This document shows positions 52,062 to 61,523 of a DNA stretch of 64,000 nt, piece by piece. Both the position numbers and the translations under genes were made by a program. The stretch's first letter is position 1. Each line of letters opens with the position of its first letter. The DNA lies in assembly GCF_007829815.1 (NCBI RefSeq), contig NZ_VIWT01000005.1, positions 496,001 to 560,000 on the forward strand, in the 5' to 3' direction. The notes below the pieces were generated by a model. The model made no database searches. It had not been told where the DNA came from and saw only the letters and a program-made list of their open reading frames with translations. The DNA is from Kitasatospora viridis. GTDB taxonomy: Bacteria; Actinomycetota; Actinomycetes; Streptomycetales; Streptomycetaceae.

Positions 52062-53210
52062 ATGACGGAACGACGTACGCCCAGGGGGGCAGGAGTGGCG
52101 GGCATGCAGCCCCTCGACGCGGAGTTGAACAACGAGTGCCGGCGGCTGGCGCAGACCCTGCGCGAGCAGTTCGACGTGCTCGGGATATCGATGCGGCGCT
52201 ACGCGCTGCGCCGCTTCGTGAACGTCGGCACGCTCTCGCGCTACCTGGCCGGCAGCCGGGTCCCGCCGTGGAAGTTCATCGAGGACCTGCTCACCGACGT
52301 GGCCGCGGAGCGCGGGGTCGCCGCGACCCCGGAGGCGATCGACGTCGTGCGGCGCCAGCACCAGGACGCGCAGCGCACCAACGCGTCGATGACCAGGGCG
52401 CTCGCCCAGCTCCAGCAGCAACTGGCCGACGCCGACCGGGAGGTGCGCCGCACCGCCGCGCACAAGGACGTGCTGGACGACGCGCTGGTCGAGCGCAACC
52501 AGCGGATCGCGGACCTCCAGGTGCGCCTCAACATCGAGGCCGCCGCGACCGCCGCCGTCACCGACCTCGACGTGGACACCCTGCTCGTGGAGCGCAACCG
52601 GCTGGCGGCCGAGGTCGCCCGGCTGCGGGCCCAACTCTGCGAGACCCGCAGCCGGATGGCCCAGGCGGAGGCGCGCTGCGAGCTGCTGGAGCGCCAACTC
52701 TCCCTGGTGGAGGTGCAGCGCGGCCGGGACGGCGAGGACGCCTTCCCGGCCGTGCAGAGCGTGCGCCACCTGCTGCCCGCCGAGGTCCGGCCGAAGGTGC
52801 TGCTGGTGGACGACCGACCGACCAACCTGCTGGCCCTCAAGAGCGTGCTGGACGTGCCCGACCAGGAGTTGGTGACGGCCTCCTCCGGCCAGGACGCCCT
52901 CAAGGAACTGCTGCTGCACGACGACTTCGCGGTCATCATCCTGGACGTCCAGATGCCCGGCATGGACGGCTACGAGACCGCCGCCCACATCAAGCGCCGG
53001 GCCAAGACCCGCAACATCCCGATCATCTTCCTCACCGCGATCGGCAACGACCCCGAGCACTCGGTGCGCGGCTACTCCGTCGGGGCCGTGGACTTCATCG
53101 TCAAGCCGTTCGACCCCTGGGCGCTGCGCGCGAAGGTGGCGGTCTTCGTGGAGCTGTACCTGGAGCGCCGCCTCTACCAGGATCCGCCGCTTCCGCCGGG
53201 CGTCAGTTGA
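52062..53210 (+). CDS. Orphan HTH-coiled-coil-receiver response protein
   Basis: 382 residues from ATG 52062 (GCGGGGGAGAC upstream). Residues 20-75 form an HTH typical of Streptomyces regulators (MRRYALRRFVNVGTLSRYLAGSRVPPWKF, in part). Residues about 110-230 are a coiled coil (RTNASMTRALAQLQQQLADADREVRR and EARCELLERQLSL). The C-terminal CheY-like receiver spans 245-370 with VLLVDDRPTN, phospho-acceptor Asp near 294 in IILDVQMPGMDG, the conserved Thr in IFLTA and Lys in IVKPFDPW. There is no output domain after the receiver and no partner histidine kinase nearby. The N-terminal HTH may be the output, so phosphorylation could change coiled-coil assembly. Confidence 0.85.
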   Translation: MTERRTPRGAGVAGMQPLDAELNNECRRLAQTLREQFDVLGISMRRYALRRFVNVGTLSRYLAGSRVPPWKFIEDLLTDVAAERGVAATPEAIDVVRRQHQDAQRTNASMTRALAQLQQQLADADREVRRTAAHKDVLDDALVERNQRIADLQVRLNIEAAATAAVTDLDVDTLLVERNRLAAEVARLRAQLCETRSRMAQAEARCELLERQLSLVEVQRGRDGEDAFPAVQSVRHLLPAEVRPKVLLVDDRPTNLLALKSVLDVPDQELVTASSGQDALKELLLHDDFAVIILDVQMPGMDGYETAAHIKRRAKTRNIPIIFLTAIGNDPEHSVRGYSVGAVDFIVKPFDPWALRAKVAVFVELYLERRLYQDPPLPPGVS

Positions 53211-53217
53211 CAAACCG

Positions 53218-54951
53218 TCAGCTGAGCAGTCGTGGGGTGCGCGGCGGTTCGGTGCGGCGCCGGCCGGTGGATTCGAAGGCGGCGGCGAGCCGGAGCAGCG
53301 CGGTGTCGTCGTAGGCGCGGCCCGCGAAGGTCAGCCCGACCGGCATGCCGGTGTCGCTCATGGTGCCCATCGGAACGGTCACCGTCGGGATGCCGAGGTG
53401 GCGCGGCACCAGGTTGCCGTTCGCGACCCACACGCCGTTGCGCCAGCCGAGGTCGGCGGAGGCCTCGTGCACGTCCATGTCGGCCGGGCCGAGGTCGGCG
53501 ACCGCCGGGAACACCACGGCGTCCAGGCCGAGTTCGTCCATCCACTGCTCCAGGTCGACCCGGCGGGTCTCCTCCAGCCCGCGCAGGCCCTGCTCCAGGT
53601 GCGGGATGTCGGTGACCGCCGCGTACGGGTGCTCGCGCACCAGCCGCGGGTAGTCGGCGATGACGTCGTCGAACCCGGTGTAGCGGTCCGGCAGTTCGCC
53701 GGGGTGCTTGGGCCAGATGCGTGCGCCGTCGACGTCCGCGAGGCTCGGCAGGGCCGGGTCGGCGTTGGCCCGCAGGAAGTCGTCCCAGGCCCAGGCGGAC
53801 AGGTCGAGGACCTCGCGGGCCAGGAAGTCGGGGCTGACCAGGCCCCGGGTGAACAGCGAGGGTGCGCCCGGGCGGTCGGACTCGTAGTTGGTCACCACGG
53901 GGAAGTCGACCACGACAACCTCGGCGCCGGCCGCCTCCAGGTCGCGGCGGGCGGCCTGCCACAGGGCGATGACCGAGGCGCGCGTGACGATCCGTTGTCC
54001 GGTCTGGCCGCCGATGCCGCCGTCGGGGTTGGTCCCGGCCCCGGGGTCGGCGTTGACGTACATCCCCGGCACGCCGACGCGTTTGCCGGCCAGCGCGGCG
54101 CGCGCCGCCGCCGGGTCCGCGGGCGCCAGCGCCGGGTAGCGGTCCGGGCGCACCTCGGACGGCGCGGGCAGCGGCACCCAGGGCTGGGTGCGCCACAGGT
54201 CGCCGCGGGTGTCCGGGTCGTCGGCGACGATGACGTCGAGCAGTTCGAGCAGGTCGGCCATGGTGCGGGTGTGCGGGACCACGACGTCCATGGTCGGCAC
54301 CAGCGGCCAGTTGCCGCGCACCGAGATCACGCCCCGGCTCGGGGTGTAGGCGCACAGCGCGTTGTAGGAGGCGGGCGCCCGGCCCGAGGACCAGGTCTCC
54401 TCGCCGAGGCCGAACGCGCCGAACGAGGCGGCCGTCGCGGTGCCCGAGCCGTTGGAGGAGCCCGAGCCGTAGGCGCTGGTCAGCCAGTCGGCGCTGTAGG
54501 GGCTCTCGGCGCGGCCGTAGACGCCGCGCTGCATGCCGCCGTTGGCCATCGGCGGCATGTTGGTCAGGCCGATGAGCACGGCGCCGGCGGCGCGCAGCCG
54601 CTCGATGGCGAAGGCGTCGCGGCGGGCGACCAGGTGTTCGAAGGCCGGTGAGCCGGCGGCGGCCGTCAGGCCCTCGGCGAGGTAGCTGTCCTTGGCCGTG
54701 TAGGGGATGCCGTCGAGCGGGCCGAGGGCCCGGCCGGCGGCGCGGCGGGCGTCGGAGGCCTCGGCCTCGGCGCGGGCCTGAGGGTTCATCACGACGAGCG
54801 AGTTGAGCGCCGTGGCGGTGCCGGGCCGGTCGTAGGCCTCGATCCGGGCGAGGTACGCGTCGAGCAGGCCGACCGCGGTGGTCCCGCCCTTCTCCAGCGC
54901 CGCGCGCAGGTCGGCCAGGCCGGTCTCGACGACGTCGAACGGGCGTGTCAT
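53218..54951 (-). CDS. Amidase-signature family hydrolase
   Basis: 577 residues from ATG 54951, the long form of the family. Amidase signature: catalytic Lys in GIPYTAKDSYLAEGL, GSGSSNGSGTATAASFGAFGLG (quoted in part) with the cis-Ser/Ser pair, and GRAPASYNALCAYTPSRGVIS. The C-terminal part ends with PTVTVPMGTMSDTGMPVGLTFAGRAYDD, typical of gatA-like amidases. It hydrolyses amide bonds to acid and ammonia. It lies 43 bp after the permease gene on the same strand, so the pair probably takes up and hydrolyses an amino-acid amide or other nitrogenous substrate. Confidence 0.9.
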   Translation of the reverse strand: MTRPFDVVETGLADLRAALEKGGTTAVGLLDAYLARIEAYDRPGTATALNSLVVMNPQARAEAEASDARRAAGRALGPLDGIPYTAKDSYLAEGLTAAAGSPAFEHLVARRDAFAIERLRAAGAVLIGLTNMPPMANGGMQRGVYGRAESPYSADWLTSAYGSGSSNGSGTATAASFGAFGLGEETWSSGRAPASYNALCAYTPSRGVISVRGNWPLVPTMDVVVPHTRTMADLLELLDVIVADDPDTRGDLWRTQPWVPLPAPSEVRPDRYPALAPADPAAARAALAGKRVGVPGMYVNADPGAGTNPDGGIGGQTGQRIVTRASVIALWQAARRDLEAAGAEVVVVDFPVVTNYESDRPGAPSLFTRGLVSPDFLAREVLDLSAWAWDDFLRANADPALPSLADVDGARIWPKHPGELPDRYTGFDDVIADYPRLVREHPYAAVTDIPHLEQGLRGLEETRRVDLEQWMDELGLDAVVFPAVADLGPADMDVHEASADLGWRNGVWVANGNLVPRHLGIPTVTVPMGTMSDTGMPVGLTFAGRAYDDTALLRLAAAFESTGRRRTEPPRTPRLLS

Positions 54952-54994
54952 GCGGGTGTCTCCAGGGTGGTTCGGGGGCGTTGCGGGGTGGTTG

Positions 54995-56563
54995 TCAGAG
55001 GACGGCGGGCGCCAGCTCGTCGCCGAGCGGGCGGTCCAGGTCGGCGTCGCGCATCCGGCGGTCGGGCCGGCGCACCAGCAGGTAGGCGAGGCCGGCGAGG
55101 GTGACCGTGCCGACGCCGAGCGGCGCCGCCCAGATCTGGTACCAGGGCGCCCCGGCCGGGGCGAGGATGGTGCGCGGCCAGCAGACGTTGACCAGCTCGA
55201 AGCCGGTCCACAGCACCGCGAGGAAGTTGAGCGGCGTGCCGAGCCGTCCGTAGCCGACCGCTCCGGCTGGCTTCCAGGTGCCGCGCAGCCGGGCGGTCAG
55301 GGAGACCAGGGTGAGCAGGAAGAACGGCACGAAGGTGGCGGCGCTGCCGAAGGTGATCAGGCTGCCGATCGCCGAGGTGCTCAGGCCCAGCGGCAGCGCG
55401 GCGCAGCTGATCACCGTGGCGGCGACCAGGCCGCCGATCGGCGCCTTGTGCCGGTTGACCTTGCGGACGTGACGGGAGAAGGGGAACACGTCGTCCCGGG
55501 CGAGGGAGTACAGGCCGCGGGCGGCGCCGCCCTGGGAGGCCATCAGGCAGGCGGTGAAGCTGATCAGGACGACGAGGACGAACGGCTTGTCGGCCCAGCC
55601 GCCGAAGGCGTGGGTGACGGCGGTGGTGACCGGGTCCAGGTCCTTGCCGGAGACGACCTGGGCCGGGTCGGGGTGCGCGAGCTCGACCGAGACCGCGTTG
55701 AGGATGACGACCAGCCCGACGCTGAGCAGCGACCACCACATCGCCCTCGGGACCTGCCGCGCCGCGTCCTTGGTCTCCTCGGCGGTCGAGACGCAGGCGT
55801 CGAAGCCGATGAACGCCCAGCCGGCGACGGCCACGGCGGCGAGCAGGGCGCCGGTGTCGCTGATGCCCAGCCCCTTCGGCGCGCTGAGGAAGTCGGTGAG
55901 CAGCGAGAAGCCGTGGTGCCGGAAGACCAGCAGCAGGGTGAAGCCGACCAGCACGGAGGCGACGGCCTCCGCGGCGATGCCGAGGCTGACGAACCAGCGC
56001 AGGAAGTCGATGCCGTAGGCGTTGACCAGCGCGCAGAACAGCATGAAGCCGACCGAGACCAGGACCTGCTGGGTGGGCGTCGGGACGGCGCCGAAGAGCG
56101 AGAAGAGCCAGGGCGAGGCGAGGTAGGCGACCGTGGTGTTGCCGAACATCACCGCGAACTGCCACATCCAGCCGCTCAGCCAGGCGAAGGTCGGACTCGC
56201 CAGCCGCCTGCTCCACTGGTACGCGCCGCCGGCCAGCGGCCACTGCGAGGCGAGCTCCGAGTAGACGGCCACGACCAGGCACTGGCCGAGCAGGCAGATC
56301 GGCAGCGCCCAGATCCAGGCCCCGCCGGCCACGCTCATGCCGACCTGTACGGCGGCGTACAGCCCCACCACCGGGGAGACGACGGCGAAGCCCATGGAGA
56401 TGTTGCCGAGCACGTTCAGGCTGCGCCGCAGTTCCTGGCGGTAGCCGAGCTCGGCGAGGCGGTCCGCGTCGGTTTCCGGCGCGGTTTCCGGCGCGGTTTC
56501 CGGTCTGGCTTCCGGTCTGCTTCCCGGACCGGGTGCCGCGTCGGTGTGGGTGTTGTCGGCCAC
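54995..56563 (-). CDS. APC-superfamily amino acid/amine permease
   Basis: 522 residues from GTG 56563 with an N-terminal cytoplasmic tail of ETAP repeats. About twelve hydrophobic helices, with GFAVVSPVVGLYAAVQVGM and SQWPLAGGAYQWSRRLASPT, characteristic of the APC/GABA-permease-like branch. The tail is encoded by a 12-bp tandem repeat. It is divergent from a TetR regulator with a palindromic operator in the 96-bp gap and precedes the amidase. So the unit is a permease-amidase operon controlled by TetR. Confidence 0.9.
   Translation of the reverse strand: MADNTHTDAAPGPGSRPEARPETAPETAPETDADRLAELGYRQELRRSLNVLGNISMGFAVVSPVVGLYAAVQVGMSVAGGAWIWALPICLLGQCLVVAVYSELASQWPLAGGAYQWSRRLASPTFAWLSGWMWQFAVMFGNTTVAYLASPWLFSLFGAVPTPTQQVLVSVGFMLFCALVNAYGIDFLRWFVSLGIAAEAVASVLVGFTLLLVFRHHGFSLLTDFLSAPKGLGISDTGALLAAVAVAGWAFIGFDACVSTAEETKDAARQVPRAMWWSLLSVGLVVILNAVSVELAHPDPAQVVSGKDLDPVTTAVTHAFGGWADKPFVLVVLISFTACLMASQGGAARGLYSLARDDVFPFSRHVRKVNRHKAPIGGLVAATVISCAALPLGLSTSAIGSLITFGSAATFVPFFLLTLVSLTARLRGTWKPAGAVGYGRLGTPLNFLAVLWTGFELVNVCWPRTILAPAGAPWYQIWAAPLGVGTVTLAGLAYLLVRRPDRRMRDADLDRPLGDELAPAVL
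56470..56505 (-). repeat. 12-bp tandem repeat in the permease N-terminal tail
   Basis: On the plus strand GGTTTCCGGCGC is repeated about three times and then decays through GGTTTCCGGTCT and GGCTTCCGGTCT. It encodes the ETAP-type repeat of the permease tail. The number of units could vary between strains. Boundaries are approximate. Confidence 0.6.
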
Positions 56564-56582
56564 GAGCGCTGCCCTCTCGTAA

Positions 56583-56599
56583 AACTAACTTAGTTAGTT
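56583..56599. promoter_or_regulatory. TetR-type operator of the permease-amidase unit
   Basis: AACTAAC and GTTAGTT are perfect reverse complements around TTA (17 bp). It lies 20 bp upstream of the permease start and 61 bp upstream of the TetR start. AACTAAC/GTTAGTT palindromes are familiar TetR operators, so autoregulation and control of the permease are likely. Confidence 0.75.
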
Positions 56600-56659
56600 C
56601 CTGGTGTTGGTCTGGCACCATAGCGGCGGAACGGGGATAGCGGAAGAGGGGAGATCTCG

Positions 56660-57289
56660 GTGGGTCGACCGAGCAAGGCGCTGCTGACCGGCGAGCGGAT
56701 CGCACGCGCGGCGCTCCAGGTGGTGGACGAGGAGGGCCCGGACGGCCTGACCATGCGGGCGCTCGCGGAGCGGCTCGGGGTCAAGGCCGCCTCGCTCTAC
56801 AACCACATCCCGAGCAAGGAAGCCCTGGTCACCGCGGTCTCGGAACTGGTCAACGAGGAGGTCGACCAGTCGCCGCTGGACGATCCCGACTGGCGGGCCG
56901 GGCTCGCGGCCTACGCGCGCGCCTACCGCGCGGTCTTCCTGCGGCACCCGAACACCATCGCCCTGCTCGCCCGCCGCCGCGTCGAGGCCCCCCGCGCGCT
57001 GCGCGGCTACGACGCGCTGCTCGCCCTCCTCGGCCGGGCCGGCCTCACCCCGGCGGACGCGGCGGAGGTGGCCGCCGCGCTCGACTACCTGGTGCTCGGC
57101 TCCGCGCTGGAGACCTTCACCGCCGGCTTCACCCGCGAACCGGCCGAGTACCGCCCCGAGTACCCGGCGCTGGCGGACGCCCTGGACGGCTCCTTCGCCC
57201 GCGGCGGCGGCGCGACGGGCCTGGACGACCGCGGCTTCGAGCTGGGGCTCGGCCTGCTGCTCGACGGAGTGGAGCACCGGGCGTCGTAG
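56660..57289 (+). CDS. TetR-family regulator divergent from permease-amidase
   Basis: 209 residues from GTG 56660. HTH: RIARAALQVVDEEGPDGLTMRALAERLGVKAASLYNHI (quoted in part, residues about 12-50), then a TetR_C_1-type ligand domain. Its only visible operator is the palindrome at 56583-56599 in the divergent gap, so it most likely represses the permease-amidase genes and itself. The ligand is unknown but could be the amidase substrate. Confidence 0.87.
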   Translation: MGRPSKALLTGERIARAALQVVDEEGPDGLTMRALAERLGVKAASLYNHIPSKEALVTAVSELVNEEVDQSPLDDPDWRAGLAAYARAYRAVFLRHPNTIALLARRRVEAPRALRGYDALLALLGRAGLTPADAAEVAAALDYLVLGSALETFTAGFTREPAEYRPEYPALADALDGSFARGGGATGLDDRGFELGLGLLLDGVEHRAS

Positions 57290-57370
57290 TGCGTGTGCCA
57301 GGCCCTCGGCGGTGGGATCTCTTCGTCAAATCCCGTGCGGCATCTGGTGTTTCAGTGGCGAGTCGCTAAC

Positions 57371-57385
57371 ATGAGGTTCCCTCAT
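57371..57385. promoter_or_regulatory. Inverted repeat just upstream of the GH1 gene
   Basis: ATGAGG and CCTCAT around TTC, 18 bp before the beta-glucosidase start. It could be a sugar-repressor site or a leader hairpin; short and unproven. Confidence 0.35.
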
Positions 57386-57403
57386 CTCTGACAGGGGCTG
57401 GAC

Positions 57404-58729
<1,326 letters not shown>

Positions 58730-58777
58730 AGAGGGTGGTCGGGTGACCCGTGGGCGAGCACACCAGGGAGGATCCAG

Positions 58778-59260
58778 GTGACGGACAGCGAGCACGAGGA
58801 CGGCGACGCGGTCCCCTCGGAACTGCCGGCGCTGCGACTGAAGCTCTACATCGAGTCGCTCCAGGTCCTGATGCCCGAGCCGCAGTTCAAGCTCCTGATG
58901 GACGTCCTGCGCGGCTACATCGAGCTCGGCGGCGGGCGGGTCGCGGTGAAGCTGGACGACGAGGAACGGGAGCTGTTCACACCTGCGGTCCAGCGCGAAC
59001 TGCTCGTCCTCCTCGGCCTGCTCGGCGCCCTGACGCCCGGACACGAGGAGCGCGCCGACCGCGTGGTGGCCGACCTCGGTGACGGCGAGTGGGCCAAGGA
59101 GGTCATGTCACTCGTGCCTCCGGAGGTCGCCGCCGACCCGACCCGCCTGCGGGAAATGCGCGACCGCCTCGACGCCGCCGCGGGCCGGCGGGCGAGCGAC
59201 CGTGCGGCCGTCGAGGAAATCGCCCGGGCGAGCGGGATGGCGGTGACGGAGGAGGACTGA
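58778..59260 (+). CDS. Hypothetical acidic protein, 160 residues
   Basis: GTG 58778 with GGGAGG upstream. The product is helical, with LRLKLYIESLQVLMPEPQFKLLMDVLRGYIELGG (in part), and a C-terminal helix AVEEIARASGMAVTEED. It has no Cys, membrane segment or recognised domain. It lies 48 bp downstream of the GH1 gene, in the same direction. Function unknown. Confidence 0.6.
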   Translation: MTDSEHEDGDAVPSELPALRLKLYIESLQVLMPEPQFKLLMDVLRGYIELGGGRVAVKLDDEERELFTPAVQRELLVLLGLLGALTPGHEERADRVVADLGDGEWAKEVMSLVPPEVAADPTRLREMRDRLDAAAGRRASDRAAVEEIARASGMAVTEED

Positions 59261-59344
59261 TCCGAGCGCATTCAGAGCTGCGTCTGCGTCATGGGCGGTC
59301 CTGATGGAGGAGAGACGACGAGACCCTGGGCCGCCCGGGCCTGA

Positions 59345-59680
59345 CAGGTTCTCGCTGTCGGGCCCGGGGAGAGTGAGATCCGAGTTCCACGTCTCAGGAC
59401 GGCTCAGAACGGTTGGGGTTGGTCTTCGGGCCCGGAGGAACGTGCTGCCGCGATCACCGCACAGCTCCGCGCTGCCGAGTGCCGCCTGGATCTCGGTGAG
59501 AGCGCGCCGACGCTCGCCGCCCTCAGGTCGGCGGCTCGAACCCTGGTCGAGCTTGCGCCGGCCTTCCAGGGCGAGCCGGAACGTGCCCGGGGAGACCTTG
59601 AGGACAGGTACGTCGAACGGGCCCAGTCCGCCGAACAGGCGCGGAGCGTGGTCCGCGACCTGCGCCGGCAGCCCATGTGA
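59345..59680 (+). pseudogene. Headless coding fragment with coiled-coil character
   Basis: The frame is open from the TGA at 59342 to the TGA at 59678, and over its 3' half has strong Streptomyces codon bias: EERAAAITAQLRAAECRLDLG, then ARTLVELAPAFQGEPERARGDL and SAEQARSVVRDLRRQPM. No credible start codon or ribosome site exists, so it looks like the 3' end of a lost gene. The heptad-like pattern would fit the coiled-coil arms of an SMC-like protein such as jetC, but no alignment could be made. Confidence 0.5.
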
Positions 59681-59694
59681 GGGTCCGACACCGG

Positions 59695-59892
59695 GTGTTG
59701 CAGACAGCCGTGCCGGAGACGGTCGCTGACCGGCTCAACGAGCTGTGAGTGCTGCTCGGTGAGCCGGCGTCGTCGGACCGTCGGGTGTGCACGAGCTCGC
59801 ACGAACTGAGGAGGCCGTTGGAGGCGCTGCCGGCCACGGCGGTGACATTCGACGGTGAGTTGCGACGCTTGGTGAACGCCGAAAGAGGAGCA
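59695..59892 (+). pseudogene. Diverged duplicate of an internal jetA segment
   Basis: Read in frame, it gives LQTAVPETVADRLNEL, a TGA stop at 59746-59748, then VLLGEPASSDRRV and FDGELRRLVNAERGA. This is collinear with the middle of the downstream jetA protein (LQTAVLEAVADRLNELYVLLG, then SSDRRV and FNGELQRLLRAEGA), about two thirds identical by eye; the stop replaces a Tyr codon. It lacks both ends of the gene. So a second DUF2397 gene existed and decayed, or a partial duplication occurred. Confidence 0.75.
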
Positions 59893-59920
59893 CGTGGTCC
59901 GGCGCTGTCCGTCGTCCGCG

Positions 59921-59926
59921 TAGTGT
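59921..59926 (+). promoter_or_regulatory. Candidate -10 box of the jet operon
   Basis: TAGTGT fits the actinomycete TAGPuPuT pattern 47 bp upstream of the jetA start, with no equally good -35 hexamer. The promoter must lie in this 80-bp stretch between the pseudogene and jetA. Confidence 0.35.
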
Positions 59927-59972
59927 GGAGTCGGCCAAGAACGGGCCTGGCTGTTGGTGGGGAGGGAAGCCG

Positions 59973-61523
59973 TTGCGCAGGGTGCCCGCGGAGATGTTCC
60001 GGTTCACGACGGGGGAGCGGGCCGAGCTCTACGGTGCGATCCTGCAGGCCTTCGGTGAAGCCAACGAGCGGCTGGAGACGGCCCTCGGGCTGGACGAGGT
60101 CCGTGCCCGGCTGCGATCGGCGGGTTGGCTCGACGACATCCACGACGACGACTTGCAGGACGCGCTGCGTCAACTGCGCACCTGGGAACTGCTCGATGTG
60201 GTTCAGAACCACGCGGAGAACTACCGCACGGCCGAGGAGTACGAGCGCCGGAACCTCCAGTACTCCCTGACCCGGCGTGGCGAGGCCGCCATCGCGGCGG
60301 TGGAGCAGGCGCTCTCGGTGCTCGCGGCGACGGGGGCGCTGCAGACCGCCGTGCTGGAGGCCGTCGCCGACCGGCTCAACGAGCTGTACGTGCTGCTCGG
60401 AGAGGCGGGGTCGTCGGACCGCCGGGTCTTCTCCACCTTGCAGGAGCTGGAGAGCCATCTGGAGGCGCTGTTGGCCAACACCAAGACGTTCAACGGCGAG
60501 TTGCAGCGCCTGCTGCGCGCCGAGGGCGCGGACCTGGCGACCTTCCGGGAGGTCAAGGCGGCGACGGTGGCGTACCTCCAGGAGTTCCTGCGCAACCTGG
60601 ACCGTCGTGCGCAGGCGGTGGCGTCGGCCGTGCAGCGGGTCGAGCAGCGCGGGGTGTTCCTGCTGCACGAGCGGGCGCTGCGCGGTGCCGAGCTGCCGCC
60701 GGTCGCCGGCGCCGATCCCGCGCCGGCCTGGTTGGAGCGGCGCCGGGCGCGCTGGGACGGGTTGCGGGCCTGGTTCCTCCCCACGGACGGCTCACGACCC
60801 CGGGTGGAGCAGCTGCACGACGTGGCGCGGCGGGCCATCGTGACGCTCCTCCAGGTCCTGGACCGGATCACCGAGTCGCGGCGGCGATCCTCCAGCGCTG
60901 CGCAGGACTTCCGGGAGCTGGCCCGCTGGTTCGCCGCCGCGCCCACCGAGGATGACCTGCACCGGCTGTGGTCGGCAGCCTTCGGCCTCGGCTCGGCACG
61001 TCATGCCCACCTCGCCCACCCGGATCCCGAGTTGGTGCCCTCCTCGCAGCGGTGGGCCGAAGCCCCGCCGGTCGAGGTGTCCGCGTTGTTGCGCACCAGC
61101 GGCCGCACCGAACGGTTCACCCGAACCGGCAAGGTCCGGGACGTCGGCGGGATCAAGGCAGCCCGGGCCGAGCTGGCCCGCAAGGAGCGCGCCGAGCTCG
61201 AAGCCGCCTGGGACGTCCTGGGTACCGGCGACCCGGTGCGGCTGTCGGCCTTCGGGCGTCTGGACCACGCCGTCTTCGAGCGGCTGCTCGACCTCCTCGG
61301 CCGGGCGCTGGCCGCTCGGCCGGACGGCGGCGGAGTGCGCCGGGCCGTCACCTCGGACGGCCGGGTCGAGATCGTCCTGCGGGCCGGCGACGCCGGACGG
61401 GCCGTGCTGCGGACGTCGCGCGGGCAGTTGGAAGCACCCGACTACCTGGTGGAGATCAGCGTTCCGGGAGGCGGCCGAGCAGGCGTGCGATCAGGGGTTC
61501 GAGACGGGGCGGAAGCGGAATGA
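59973..61523 (+). CDS. jetA: Wadjet type III JetA (DUF2397 family)
   Basis: 516 residues from TTG 59973, chosen because GGGGAGGG lies about 6 bases upstream; GTG 59982 and ATG 59994 are alternatives. The start RRVPAEMFRFTTGERAELYGAIL and ANERLETALGLDEVRARLRS are typical of DUF2397/TIGR02677. The N-terminal half is wHTH-like and the rest helical, as expected for a kleisin-like subunit. In Wadjet systems JetA, JetB and JetC form an SMC complex that extrudes plasmid DNA and the JetD nuclease cuts it. It overlaps jetB by 4 bases. A decayed copy of its centre lies 80 bp upstream. Confidence 0.82.
   Translation: MRRVPAEMFRFTTGERAELYGAILQAFGEANERLETALGLDEVRARLRSAGWLDDIHDDDLQDALRQLRTWELLDVVQNHAENYRTAEEYERRNLQYSLTRRGEAAIAAVEQALSVLAATGALQTAVLEAVADRLNELYVLLGEAGSSDRRVFSTLQELESHLEALLANTKTFNGELQRLLRAEGADLATFREVKAATVAYLQEFLRNLDRRAQAVASAVQRVEQRGVFLLHERALRGAELPPVAGADPAPAWLERRRARWDGLRAWFLPTDGSRPRVEQLHDVARRAIVTLLQVLDRITESRRRSSSAAQDFRELARWFAAAPTEDDLHRLWSAAFGLGSARHAHLAHPDPELVPSSQRWAEAPPVEVSALLRTSGRTERFTRTGKVRDVGGIKAARAELARKERAELEAAWDVLGTGDPVRLSAFGRLDHAVFERLLDLLGRALAARPDGGGVRRAVTSDGRVEIVLRAGDAGRAVLRTSRGQLEAPDYLVEISVPGGGRAGVRSGVRDGAEAE

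Noticed and set aside
59304..59729. 141-codon plus-strand ORF over the decayed region
   Set aside because: Arg/Ser/Pro-rich composition typical of an off-frame reading; the frame two bases away has proper codon bias and is listed as a remnant.
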